NCBI GenBank assembly: GCA_963781595.1
Contig: CAWAGG010000006.1
Span: 682,001 to 746,000, forward strand
Direction: 5' to 3'
Source of the DNA: JBEDUK01 sp963781595
Lineage (GTDB): Bacteria > Actinomycetota > UBA4738
Length of the DNA: 64,000 bases
Positions 34,063 to 42,178 of this stretch are shown in pieces. The notes under the pieces were generated by a model that did not search any database, was not told where the DNA came from, and saw nothing but the letters and a program-made list of their open reading frames with translations. Position numbers and translations under genes: made by a program. Each line of letters begins with the position of its first letter. The stretch's first letter is position 1.

Positions 34063-34605
34063 ATGGAGCTCGAACCGTACGTCGAGAGCATCACGCACCA
34101 GCTCGAGACCGCCGCCGAGGCTGGTGGGGACGAGGCTCGGGCCTTGGCCGACCGCCTGGTCGCGCCGCTCGACGCCGCGATCCGGCTGGCCGTCCAGGAT
34201 GCGTTGGCCAGGGCGGCGGAAGAGATCACCCTCGAATTGACGCCTGGCTCCGTCGAGCTGCGGCTGCGCGGGCGCGAGCTCGAGTTCGTGGTCAGCCTCC
34301 CCCCGGCCGACCCATCCGCCGAGGGTGTCGCCGCCGAGGACGTCCTGGCGAGAGGGTGGCTGACCCGGGCGTCGGGGCAAGGCGACGGGGCCGGCGTCGA
34401 CGACGCCACGGTGGCACGGATCAACCTGAGGCTGCCGCAGCGCATGAAGGCCCGTGTCGAGCAGGCGGCCGGGAGCGAAGGGCTCTCCGTCAACGCCTGG
34501 CTGGTGCGAGCGGCCGCCGCGGCGTTGGAACGGGGGGAACCGGTGGGTCGACGCGAACGACGAACCGCGCACGGCGCGCAGCGCTACACGGGCTGGGCGC
34601 GCTAG
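34063..34605 (+). CDS. Ribbon-helix-helix (HicB/Arc-like) regulator
   Basis: A 180-residue protein. The C-terminal part (about 120-160) is a ribbon-helix-helix DNA-binding domain: VARINLRLPQRMKARVEQAA followed by GLSVNAWLVRAAAAALE. The N-terminal 110 residues are acidic and mixed alpha/beta, as in HicB-like proteins with a dimerisation or ligand domain. No HicA toxin is adjacent. The gene starts a group that includes a DUF4097 protein and an ABC exporter, 69 bases before the next start, so it may control them. A palindrome overlaps its own promoter. Confidence 0.72.
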   Translation: MELEPYVESITHQLETAAEAGGDEARALADRLVAPLDAAIRLAVQDALARAAEEITLELTPGSVELRLRGRELEFVVSLPPADPSAEGVAAEDVLARGWLTRASGQGDGAGVDDATVARINLRLPQRMKARVEQAAGSEGLSVNAWLVRAAAAALERGEPVGRRERRTAHGAQRYTGWAR

Positions 34606-34674
34606 CAAATGGGAGGTGTCTCGCGAATGACCCTCGAGCAGGAGCCCGACGGCAGGTACCGAGGAGGAAGACCG

Positions 34675-35559
34675 ATGCCCACCTTCGATACACCCGAACC
34701 GATCTCACTCACCCTGGACGTCGGGGTCGGCGACGTCCGGATCGATGCGACCGATCGCGACGACACGACCGTCGATGTGCAGCCGAGCAACCCTGCGAAG
34801 AGGGCCGACGTGACCGCCGCCGCGGAGACCCGCGTCGAGTACTCGAACGGCACCCTGCTGGTCAAGGCGCGGAAGGGATGGCGCCAGTGGACGCCGTGGG
34901 GCGGCAACGAGTCGATCGACGTCCGGATCGAGCTGCCGACGGGCTCGACGGTGCAGGGCGCGTCGGGGGTCGCGGCCCTGCGATGCACCGGACGGCTCGG
35001 CGCCTGCCGGTACCGGACGGGCGTCGGGGACATCGCGCTCGAGCGGACCGGCCCGGTGGAGCTGAGGACCGGCTTCGGCGACGTGTCCGCGGACGTCATC
35101 GGAGGCACGGCAGAGATCCGGACCGCCGGGAACATCAGGGTCGGCAGGATCGATGGGCCGGCCGCGATCAAGAACTCGAACGGCGACACGTGGATCGGCG
35201 AGATCGCGGGCGAGGCTCGCGTCAACGCGGCCAACGGCGCGATCTCCATCGACCTCGCGCGCGCGGGTCTCGAGGCCAAGACCGCCAACGGCAACGTCCG
35301 TCTCGACGCGGTCGCGGGCGGTGCCGTCGTCGCTCAGAGCGCGCTCGGGTCCCTGGAGATCGGTGTGCCGGACGGGGTTCCCGCCTGGCTGGACCTGGAG
35401 ACGCGGTTCGGCAACGTCCGGAACGACCTGAACGACCTGAACGACGCCGAGCGTCCCGCGCCCGGGGAACGCGCCGTCGAGGTCCGCGCCCACACCTCGA
35501 TGGGAGACATCACGGTCCACCGCTCGTTCGCGAGCAGCACGAGGGAGGAGGAGCGATGA
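34675..35559 (+). CDS. DUF4097-family beta-helix protein
   Basis: A 294-residue protein made of short repeating beta units typical of DUF4097 (LRTGFGDVSADVIGGTAEIR; VNAANGAISIDLARAGLEAK; ETRFGNVRND), expected to form a right-handed beta-helix. The ATG at 34675 has GAGGAGG upstream and begins MPTFDTPEPISLTLDVG, so upstream starts are rejected. No signal peptide is present. In actinobacteria DUF4097 genes often sit next to ABC transporters, as here: its stop overlaps the ATPase start (ATGA). The function is unknown. Confidence 0.82.
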   Translation: MPTFDTPEPISLTLDVGVGDVRIDATDRDDTTVDVQPSNPAKRADVTAAAETRVEYSNGTLLVKARKGWRQWTPWGGNESIDVRIELPTGSTVQGASGVAALRCTGRLGACRYRTGVGDIALERTGPVELRTGFGDVSADVIGGTAEIRTAGNIRVGRIDGPAAIKNSNGDTWIGEIAGEARVNAANGAISIDLARAGLEAKTANGNVRLDAVAGGAVVAQSALGSLEIGVPDGVPAWLDLETRFGNVRNDLNDLNDAERPAPGERAVEVRAHTSMGDITVHRSFASSTREEER

Positions 35560-36515
35560 CCACCACCGTCGCGCCCGCGGCGCTCGAGGTGACCGGCCTC
35601 CGCAAGTCGTTCGGCGACAAGGTAGCCCTGGACGGGATCGACCTGAACGTCCCCGAGGGCTCGATCTTCGCGCTGCTCGGGCCGAACGGCGCCGGCAAGA
35701 CGACGGCCGTGCAGATCCTGTCCACGTTGATCCGTGCCGACGCCGGTGAGGTTCGCGTCGCTGGGAACGATCCGGTCCGCCACCCGGAGGCGGTGCGTGA
35801 GGTGATCGGCGTCACCGGCCAGTTCTCCGCCGTGGACAACATCCTCACCGGCGAAGAGAACCTGACCCTCATGGCCGACCTGAACCACCTGGCACGGGAC
35901 GAGGGCCGGCGACGCGTTGCCGACCTCCTCGAGCGACTGAACCTCGTGGAGGACAGCCGGAAGCCGGCCGCGACCTACTCGGGGGGGATGCGTCGCAGGC
36001 TCGACCTCGCGATGACCTTGCTGGGCGAGCCTCGGATCATCTTCCTCGACGAGCCGACGACCGGACTCGACCCGCGGAGCCGCCGCACCGTGTGGCGGAT
36101 CGTCCGTGAGCTCGTGGAACGGGGGGTCACGATCTTCCTCACGACGCACTACCTGGAGGAGGCCGATCAGCTCGCCGACCGCGTGGCGCTCCTCGACCAC
36201 GGGAGGCTGATCGCCGAGGGCAGTCCCGACGAACTCAAACAGCTCATCCCAGGAGGGCATGTCCGCCTGGAGTTCGCGGATGCGCAGGCGCTCGAAGCGG
36301 CGGCAACGGCGCTCCCGCGGTCCAGCAGAGAGGACGACGCCCTCGCCCTCGAGATCCCGGGCGACGGGGGGGTCCGGTCGCTCCGAGCCCTGCTCGACCG
36401 GCTCGATGCGGCGTCGATCCAGGTCGAACGCATCGCGATCCACACGCCGGATCTCGACGACGTCTTCCTGGCCCTCACGGGCCATCCCGAGGAGGAAGGA
36501 GGAACGCTCCGATGA
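35556..36515 (+). CDS. ABC transporter ATP-binding protein (DrrA-like)
   Basis: A 319-residue ABC ATPase of the drug-exporter (DrrA) type. It has Walker A GPNGAGKTT, Q-loop TGQFSAVDNILTG, signature YSGGMRRRLDLAM, Walker B RIIFLDEPTTGLD and H-loop LTTHYLEEADQLADRV. A C-terminal extension of about 90 residues is typical of the DrrA group. The start overlaps the DUF4097 stop and its own stop overlaps the permease start (ATGA both times), so the three are translated as a unit. It would power export of an unknown hydrophobic compound. Confidence 0.93.
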   Translation: MTTTVAPAALEVTGLRKSFGDKVALDGIDLNVPEGSIFALLGPNGAGKTTAVQILSTLIRADAGEVRVAGNDPVRHPEAVREVIGVTGQFSAVDNILTGEENLTLMADLNHLARDEGRRRVADLLERLNLVEDSRKPAATYSGGMRRRLDLAMTLLGEPRIIFLDEPTTGLDPRSRRTVWRIVRELVERGVTIFLTTHYLEEADQLADRVALLDHGRLIAEGSPDELKQLIPGGHVRLEFADAQALEAAATALPRSSREDDALALEIPGDGGVRSLRALLDRLDAASIQVERIAIHTPDLDDVFLALTGHPEEEGGTLR

Positions 36516-37333
36516 CGACGCGCTCGTACGCGGTGAGGGACTCGGTCACGATGCTGCGGCGGAACCTGAAGCACATGCAGCGGTACCCGTCGCTGTCGCT
36601 GCTGGTCGTCGGCCTCCCCGTGATCCTCCTGCTGCTGTTCGTCTACGTCTTCGGCGGCACGATGGGCGCCGGGCTCGGCGTCGTGACGGGCGGCCGGGGT
36701 TCATACGTGAACTACGTGACGCCCGCGATCATCCTGCTGGCGGTGGCCGGCGTGGCCCAGGGTACGGCCATCGCGGTGTCGATGGACATGGCCGACGGCA
36801 TCATCGCCCGGTTCCGCACGATGGGGATCTCTCGCGGCGCGGTGCTCACCGGCCACGTCCTCGGCAGCACGATCCAGACGATGCTCGGCATGGCGATCGT
36901 CATCGGCGTCGCCCTCCTGATCGGGTTCCGGCCCGACGCCAGCCCGGTCGAGTGGATCGCGGCGATCGGCCTGCTCGCGATGATCACGTTGGCGGTCACG
37001 TGGCTCTCGGTCGCCCTCGGTCTCAAGGCCAAGAGCGTCGAGAGCGCGAGCAACATCGTCATGCCGCTGATGCTGCTGCTGTTCCTCGGTAGCGGCTTCG
37101 TCCCCGCGGCCTCGATGACGGCCGCGCTCCGCGGGTTCGCCGAGTATCAGCCTTTCACCCCCGTCATCGAAACGATCCGCGGGCTGCTCATGGGCACGGC
37201 GATCGGGCACGACGCGATCCTGGCGGTGGCCTGGTGCGCGGTGATCGGGTTCGGCGGGTACGTGTGGGCGATGCGCCTATACGACCGCGATCCAACGCGC
37301 CAGGTCCGGCTGCTCAGCGCCGGCCGCGCGTAG
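36512..37333 (+). CDS. ABC-2 type permease (DrrB-like)
   Basis: A 273-residue membrane protein with six transmembrane helices (first LSLLVVGLPVILLLLFVYVF; last ILAVAWCAVIGFGGYVWAM) and the ABC-2 signature around GSGFVPAASMTAALRGFAEY and PFTPVIETIRGLL. It pairs with the preceding ATPase to form a DrrAB-like exporter, and the two genes overlap by four bases. It is the last gene before the tRNA fragment that marks the left edge of the genomic island. Confidence 0.92.
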   Translation: MTTRSYAVRDSVTMLRRNLKHMQRYPSLSLLVVGLPVILLLLFVYVFGGTMGAGLGVVTGGRGSYVNYVTPAIILLAVAGVAQGTAIAVSMDMADGIIARFRTMGISRGAVLTGHVLGSTIQTMLGMAIVIGVALLIGFRPDASPVEWIAAIGLLAMITLAVTWLSVALGLKAKSVESASNIVMPLMLLLFLGSGFVPAASMTAALRGFAEYQPFTPVIETIRGLLMGTAIGHDAILAVAWCAVIGFGGYVWAMRLYDRDPTRQVRLLSAGRA

Positions 37334-37373
37334 GCTCGGTTGGGTCGGCGGGGCAACCGTCGCCTTGACCGAG
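37333..37373 (+). terminator. Possible terminator after the ABC exporter
   Basis: GCTCGGT pairs with ACCGAGC around a loop that itself contains a weaker CGGCGG/CCGTCG stem. There is no T-run. Confidence 0.3.
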
Positions 37374-37396
37374 CACGTGTTCGGCCGCCGCATCCG

Positions 37397-37440
37397 TGCC
37401 CCCGGCAGGAATCGAACCTGCGACACACGGTTTAGGAAAC
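37397..37440 (-). pseudogene. 3' fragment of a tRNA-Arg(CCT) gene; left attachment site
   Basis: Read on the minus strand this gives the anticodon loop TTCCTAA, the 3' anticodon stem, a perfect T arm (GCAGG-TTCGATT-CCTGC), the acceptor 3' half CGGGGGC and the discriminator A. The D arm, the 5' acceptor strand and most of the 5' anticodon stem are missing. Such a fragment in the same orientation as an intact tRNA is the classic scar of integration into a tRNA gene. Confidence 0.8.
37421..37440. repeat. Left copy of 20-bp att core
   Basis: CGACACACGGTTTAGGAAAC is identical to 56279-56298. It spans the anticodon loop to the variable region of tRNA-Arg(CCT). Confidence 0.85.
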
Positions 37441-38131
37441 GCCGTGCCGGGAATTCTGTGCGTAGGAGATGGTCCCTGGGACCGGCACGCGGATTGCATA
37501 TTCTCGTGTGCACGGTCACCTTTCCGTCCAGCGACGGTAGCGTGACGGTTGCTCGCTGTCCTCACAACCACGAGGCGCCCGGACCGCCGGACCGACACCG
37601 CGACCCGCGCGGAATCCCGAGGGTCGAACCTCCCACTGACCTGGTCGGATGCGCGGTCCGAGCGCGTCAGGAACCGGGGAGGGAAGTGGGTCGTAATGGA
37701 GCCGGAAGTGATCCGAAACGATGCAGGAACGCACGGTCAATGCGCCGAGTAGCGCTGAGGAACCGGTCGGAAAGCGCTGGCGAGCCATTGGGCCGAGACG
37801 CCGACACCGGCGACTTCGGGCTGCCAGACGATGCACATTGCAGGCGGCCGACTCCGTCCAGCTGACGCGGACCTACCGTCGGACCAGACCGATGCTACGC
37901 CGAGGAGGCGAACGCGTTCCTGGGCGCTCGCCCCCCTGCGACGATCCCGACGTCAGCTGGCCAGAGCCGAATGGTCTGCCCGAGCTACCATCCGGCGAGC
38001 CGGACCAGGGCCGATCGCATGCCTTCCCCCTGGAGGTGTACTGAAGTCTGCGTCGTCGCGTGGGAAGCCGAACGTCGGCGCGGCCTGCGACCGCGGGATC
38101 CCAGGGTGGGTCGGCGAGCGCGCGGCCGCAC
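37441..38131. other. Island left arm without a convincing gene
   Basis: About 690 bases in which several short frames are open, but none has a good ribosome site, a recognisable domain or consistent third-position bias. An integrase would be expected near this edge; none was found on either strand. Confidence 0.4.
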
Positions 38132-38320
38132 ATGTCGGCGAAGGACGCCGTCAGGGAGGCCGAGCGGCTGGACCTGGGCGTTCACCTCTGGGAAGAGCGC
38201 CATCGCGCGATCGACGAGCCGTTGCGTCGCCTGACCGCGGCTAGCCGTCGTCGTCTCGGGCCCGGGTCATCCGGCGGTCGACGGTTCGACGAAGTGAGTA
38301 GCGACCGAGGCGCCAAGTAA
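38132..38320 (+). CDS. Small hypothetical protein
   Basis: A 62-residue frame beginning MSAKDAVREAERLDLGVHLW and continuing with a charged helical stretch (RHRAIDEPLRRLTAASRRRL). The amino-acid composition looks protein-like, but there is no clear ribosome site and no known family. Confidence 0.25.
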   Translation: MSAKDAVREAERLDLGVHLWEERHRAIDEPLRRLTAASRRRLGPGSSGGRRFDEVSSDRGAK

Positions 38321-38421
38321 ACACAAACGGACAGGCTGCCGATACATCCGATTGGGGAAGCCGCGCTTCACGTTCGCGCCGGAGGGTTGATCGACCGCGC
38401 CCAAGGGACGCAGGAAGGAAC

Positions 38422-39075
38422 ATGATGGCAAAGCGCCCCGACCAGTACCCACACCCATGGAGCGTTCCGAGCGATGAGGACGCGAGCCCGAAGCCTCCAG
38501 CTCGCAGTGCGCTCGGGAGCGCGAAGAAGGCGAGCCGCGCAGGCACGAGCGGCGCTGCGCGCCGGCGCAGCACGCCGAAAGCCGCTGACGCCCCGCCTCC
38601 GCCCGCGATCCCTCTCCGTGCGCGCAGGGGCCGCCCGCCCGGTTCGGTCTCCCTGACGAAGGAGACCGCCGACACGATCGTCGTTTACGTCGGTGCCGGC
38701 GCCGCCCTTTCCGCGGCGGCGGAGGCGGCCGGTATCTCCGAGCGGACGCTCTACGACTGGCTCGCGCGGGGGGAAGGGCGACACCCGAGCCGCAAGGCCA
38801 CGCCCAAGCTCAAGCGGTTCGCCCGTGACGTCCGCAGGGCGAACGCCCGCGCCCGGGTCGTCGCCGAGACCGAGGTCTTTAGGACCGATCCCAAATGGTG
38901 GCTTACCCGCAGGGACCGCTTCGAGCCCGGCCGGTCCGGCTGGGGCGACCCTCTCAGGGACCCGACGCAGCCGCCGGTGAGCGACGAGCAGATGAAGGAC
39001 GCGAAGGAGCGCCTCCTGGCCAAGCTCGAGGAGACCGCCGAGCGCGCACGCGCGACCGACCCGGAAGCCTCCTGA
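38422..39075 (+). CDS. Phage-like helix-turn-helix protein (terminase small subunit-like)
   Basis: A 217-residue protein. The first 70 residues are basic and low-complexity. A helix-turn-helix segment follows (LSAAAEAAGISERTLYDWLA), then a conserved-looking region (RFARDVRRANARARVVAETE; DPKWWLTRRDRFEPGRSGWG). This arrangement resembles small DNA-binding proteins encoded next to phage terminases or ParB-methyltransferase genes. AGGAAGGAAC precedes the ATG. The ParB-methyltransferase gene follows 88 bases downstream. Packaging or regulatory roles are possible; neither is proven. Confidence 0.55.
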   Translation: MMAKRPDQYPHPWSVPSDEDASPKPPARSALGSAKKASRAGTSGAARRRSTPKAADAPPPPAIPLRARRGRPPGSVSLTKETADTIVVYVGAGAALSAAAEAAGISERTLYDWLARGEGRHPSRKATPKLKRFARDVRRANARARVVAETEVFRTDPKWWLTRRDRFEPGRSGWGDPLRDPTQPPVSDEQMKDAKERLLAKLEETAERARATDPEAS

Positions 39076-39163
39076 GCGCCGAGGAGACCGCACCTCCAGT
39101 AGGAGCCGATGCCGGCTGCGGCCGGGTTGGGCTCGTCGTACACACGGAAGGGAGAACACTCCG

Positions 39164-40338
39164 ATGAGGGACGCGAACGCGACGAAGAAGCGGTCCGCGA
39201 CGGGCGCAAGGCGAGGCGCCCGACCCGGACGGCGGATGGTGCGGGACCGCGTGGTGGAGCTCATCCGCGTCCGGGCGGGTGAGCTGACCCCGAACCCTGC
39301 GAACTGGCGCCGGCACCCGGAGCGCCAGCGCTCCGCCCTGCGCGGGCTGCTGCGGGAGATCGGGTACGCGGACGCACTCCTGGCGCGACGCGACGGCGGC
39401 TCCCTCGTGCTCATCGACGGACACCTCAGGCAGAGCCTGAACCCCGACCAGGTGGTGCCGGTCCTGGTCTTGGACGTCACGGCCGAGGAGGCCGACACCC
39501 TGCTGGTGACCCTGGATCCTCTCGCGGCCCTGGCCGTCCCCGATCCTCCGGCCCTGGCGGCCCTGCTGGAGCGGGTCCACGCCTCCAACCAGGCGGTGGC
39601 CGAGCTCCTGGCCGGCTTGGTCCGCCAAGCCGGGCTCCCGAGGGTCCGGCCGCTCGCCGACCCCAGGAGATCCCGGCCGTTCCCTCGACCCCCCGGACCC
39701 AGCGCGGCGACCTGTGGGAGCTTGGGGAGCACCGTCTCCTGTGCGGTGACGCGACGAGTGAAGCGGACCTCGCCCGTCTGATGGCCGGGGAGCGGGCCGA
39801 GGTCCTGTGGACCGACCCCCCGTACGGGGTGCGCTACGTCGGCAAGACCAGCCGGCGCCTGCGGATCGCGGGCGATACTGAGCCCGGGCTCGAGGCCCTG
39901 CTCGAGGCGTCCCTGCGGGTGGCCGGCGCCCATCTGGCCCCGGGGGCCCGGATCTACCTGTGTCACCCGGCCGGGTCTCTGCAGGTGGTGTTCCTCCAGG
40001 CCTTCATCGCCCAGGGATGGCGCCTGCACCAGACCCTGGTCTGGGTCAAGGACTCCATGGTTTTGGGCCACGCGGACTACCACTTCCGACACGAGCCGAT
40101 CACCTACGGGTACGCCCAGGGGCCGGGACGGTGGGGACGGGGGGCGAAGGGATGGTACGGGCCGAGCTCCCAGGACTCGGTGATCGAGGTGGCCCGGCCC
40201 AGAGCGTCGCGGGAGCATCCAACCGCCAAGCCCGTGGAGCTCGTCCGGCGATGCCTCGCCAACAGCTCAACCGACGGCGACGGGGTCCTCGATCCGTTCG
40301 CAGGCTCGGGCTCGACCCTCCTGGCTTGCGAGATGTGA
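39164..40338 (+). pseudogene. ParB-like/DNA methyltransferase fusion, frameshifted and 3'-truncated by IS3
   Basis: The first part (39164 to about 39664) is a ParB-like nuclease domain (ELTPNPANWRRHPERQRSAL; LVLIDGHLRQSL). After a frameshift near 39664 the frame continues PQEIPAVPSTPRTQRGDLWE and LLCGDATSEADLARLM into a beta-class N4/N6 DNA methyltransferase with DPPY (TDPPYGV) and then the SAM motif DPFAGSGSTLLACE. The domain ends abruptly at 40335, where the IS3 inverted repeat begins. The expected last 30-40 residues are not found beyond the IS. Such ParB-methyltransferases are common in phages and integrated elements. The gene is inactive as it stands. Confidence 0.75.
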
Positions 40339-40375
40339 ATCACCCTGGGTTTGATGGAGGCTCGGGACGTTGGGT

Positions 40376-41260
40376 TTACGCCACCTCCTCCCTCTCGGCG
40401 AGCGCCCGATAGTAGGCCGCTTCGAACTCCACCGGTGGGACGCCGCCACATGCGCCGTGTAGCCGTCGCTCATTCCACCACCCCACCCACTCGGCGGTGG
40501 CGAGCTCGACCTGATCGACCGTGCGCCAAGGGCCCCGGGGACGGATGAGCTCGGCCTTGTACAGCCCGTTCACGGTCTCGGCCAGAGCATTGTCGAAGCT
40601 GTCCCCCTTGGATCCGACGGAGGCCACGGCGCCGCACTCGGCCAGGCGCTCGGTGTAGCGGATGGACAGGTACTGCACGCCGCGATCGGAGTGATGCACG
40701 AGGCCCTCCAGAGCGCTCTTGCGGCTCCAGATGGCCATCTCCAGGGCGTCCAGGGCGAGATCGGCCCGCAGCGAGGAGGAGACCCTCCAGCCCACGATCA
40801 TGCGGGAGAACGCGTCGGTGATGAACGACGTGTAGCAGAAGCCCGACCAGGTCGAGACGTAGGTCAGATCCGAGACCCAGAGCAGGTTCGGAGCCGGAGC
40901 GGCGAAGATGCGCTCGACCAGGTCCGCCGGACGGGCGGCCTGGGCGTCCGCGACGGTGGTGCGCCTGCGCTTGCCCCTCCTGACCCCTTCCAGGCCCAGG
41001 ACGCCCATGAGACGGGCGACCCGGTCCCGGCCGACGTCGACGCCCTCCCGGTTCAGCTGCCGCCAGAGCTTCTCCGCTCCATAGACCGAGAAGTTCTCGC
41101 GGTGGACCCGGGTGATCTCAGGCTTCAGCTCGGCGTCGCGGAGCGACCGGGCCGACGGAGGGCGGCTCCGGTGCGCGTAGTAGGTGGATGGGGCGAACTG
41201 CAGCACCCTGCAGATCGGCTCGACCCCCCATCGGTGACGGTGCTCCTCGATGAAGGCCAC
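40376..41260 (-). CDS. IS3 transposase OrfB (DDE integrase domain)
   Basis: A 294-residue DDE transposase subunit. It has the HTH_21 region (RVHRENFSVYGAEKLWRQLN) and an rve integrase core with Asp in WVSDLTYV, Asp in HHSDRGVQY and Glu in DNALAETVNGLYKAE. The GTG start shares one base with the OrfA stop (TAGTG), so OrfB may be made by reinitiation or as an OrfAB fusion through frameshifting, as in other IS3 elements. It looks intact. Confidence 0.93.
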   Translation of the reverse strand: MAFIEEHRHRWGVEPICRVLQFAPSTYYAHRSRPPSARSLRDAELKPEITRVHRENFSVYGAEKLWRQLNREGVDVGRDRVARLMGVLGLEGVRRGKRRRTTVADAQAARPADLVERIFAAPAPNLLWVSDLTYVSTWSGFCYTSFITDAFSRMIVGWRVSSSLRADLALDALEMAIWSRKSALEGLVHHSDRGVQYLSIRYTERLAECGAVASVGSKGDSFDNALAETVNGLYKAELIRPRGPWRTVDQVELATAEWVGWWNERRLHGACGGVPPVEFEAAYYRALAEREEVA

Positions 41261-41592
41261 TACCTCGGCAGTCGCGGGTCGAGCTCCCGCGCGAAGAAAC
41301 TTGCCGCGGCCTTGAGGATCTCGTTGGCCCGGCGGAGCTCGCGGACCTCCCGCTCGAGCTCGGCCGTGCGCCGGCGCTCCTCGGTGCTCACCCCGGAGCG
41401 GCTCCCGGCGTCGACCTCGGCCTGGCGGACCCAGGTGCGCAGCGACTCCGCGCCGATCCCGAGCTGGCGGGCCACCCGGGTCACCACGCCGAAGCGCTCC
41501 CCGCCGTTCTCCTCGATGCCCTGCTGGACCATCCTGATCGCCCGCTCACGAAGCTCCGGCGGGTACCTCTTCTGGGACTGGTTGGCTGCCAT
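41260..41592 (-). CDS. IS3 transposase OrfA (HTH)
   Basis: A 110-residue protein with an N-terminal helix-turn-helix (YPPELRERAIRMVQ; VTRVARQLGIGAESLRTWVR) and a C-terminal leucine-zipper-like coiled coil (RTAELEREVRELRRANEILK), typical of IS3 OrfA. The ATG at 41592 (MAANQSQ) is preferred to a longer start inside the terminal repeat region. Confidence 0.9.
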   Translation of the reverse strand: MAANQSQKRYPPELRERAIRMVQQGIEENGGERFGVVTRVARQLGIGAESLRTWVRQAEVDAGSRSGVSTEERRRTAELEREVRELRRANEILKAAASFFARELDPRLPR

Positions 41593-41679
41593 GACTCCAT
41601 CTTCCTTTCCAAGCGATGGAGCCTCCACCATTCCCAGGGCGATTCAGTCGAGAAAGTCTAGACGGGCCTACCGACAGTC

Positions 41680-42178
41680 CTAGCCGAGTAACTCCAGCTC
41701 GACCCAACCGCGGGCCACCCCTCCCGGACGGGTCTCCGTTTCGATGGGCCGCCCGCACTCCAGTGGGAGATCGCGAGCCGTGCGAGGCTGCCTTCGAGCG
41801 ACGAGCGAGCAGCGGTGCGCGAGCCGCTCCTCATGCGTTTGGCCTCGACGACCGTGAGTCGCAGGACGTTGGCCTCGCACTCCAGGAAGAAGCCGTCGAA
41901 CTCGGTTACCTGTGTCGGCCCTTCGTACGCGATCACTGGAGCCATCGCCACCGCGACGCAAGCGGCCGGTCGTTGCCGGAGCGTTCGCGCGAGCATGAGT
42001 ATCTCCGTCGAGCGCGACGCCGGCACCTCCTTCCGTTTGGCTTCGCGCTCAGGGATCCGACGGGCGCTTCGGCGAGGCACCAGGAGTGCTCCGTCCCACG
42101 AACCCCGCGCCCCCACTCCCAGGTGACGGCGGGTCGGAAGCACAGGGGAACGCTCTGGAGCAACGAATGCCGGCTCAT
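41680..42178 (-). CDS. Fifth gene of the ubiquitin-like operon: candidate PD-(D/E)XK-like protein, frameshifted
   Basis: The ATG at 42178 overlaps the E1 stop (ATGA). The product reads MSRHSLLQSVPLCFRPAVTW, then GVRGTEHSWCLAEAPVGSLS. Near 42030 the coherent frame changes and continues SRSTEILMLARTLRQRP, then TQVTEFDGFFLECEANVLRL and TVVEAKRMRSG. Near 41760 it changes again to LPLECGRPIETETRPGG and ends GWVELELLG at 41680. About 165 residues result. The D-x14-ExK pattern (FDG...VVEAK) resembles a PD-(D/E)XK nuclease core. No family is recognised. The two shifts, in a gene otherwise protein-like throughout, may be sequence errors. Confidence 0.5.

Larger units (their letters stand above)
40336..41646. 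mobile_element. IS3-family insertion sequence
   Basis: A 1311-bp element with imperfect terminal inverted repeats. The left end is TGAATCACCCTGGG; the right end, reverse-complemented, is TGAATCGCCCTGGG, with further matches (TGGAGGC) inside. It encodes the two overlapping transposase frames of the IS3 family on the minus strand. No obvious 3-4 bp target duplication is seen at the two flanks (GATG and GTCG), and the interrupted methyltransferase does not resume on the right. A deletion or recombination therefore followed insertion. Confidence 0.85.

Noticed and set aside
37441..38421. Search for a tyrosine or serine recombinase at the island edge
   Set aside because: No R-H-R-Y or serine-recombinase motif was found in any frame.
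38368..40218. A 616-codon minus-strand frame over the phage-like genes
   Set aside because: Antisense to the HTH and ParB-methyltransferase genes, whose motifs are clear; the product is compositionally biased.
40330..41655. Target-site duplication flanking the IS3 element
   Set aside because: The flanks (GATG and GTCG) do not match, and the interrupted gene does not resume; a clean insertion cannot be claimed.
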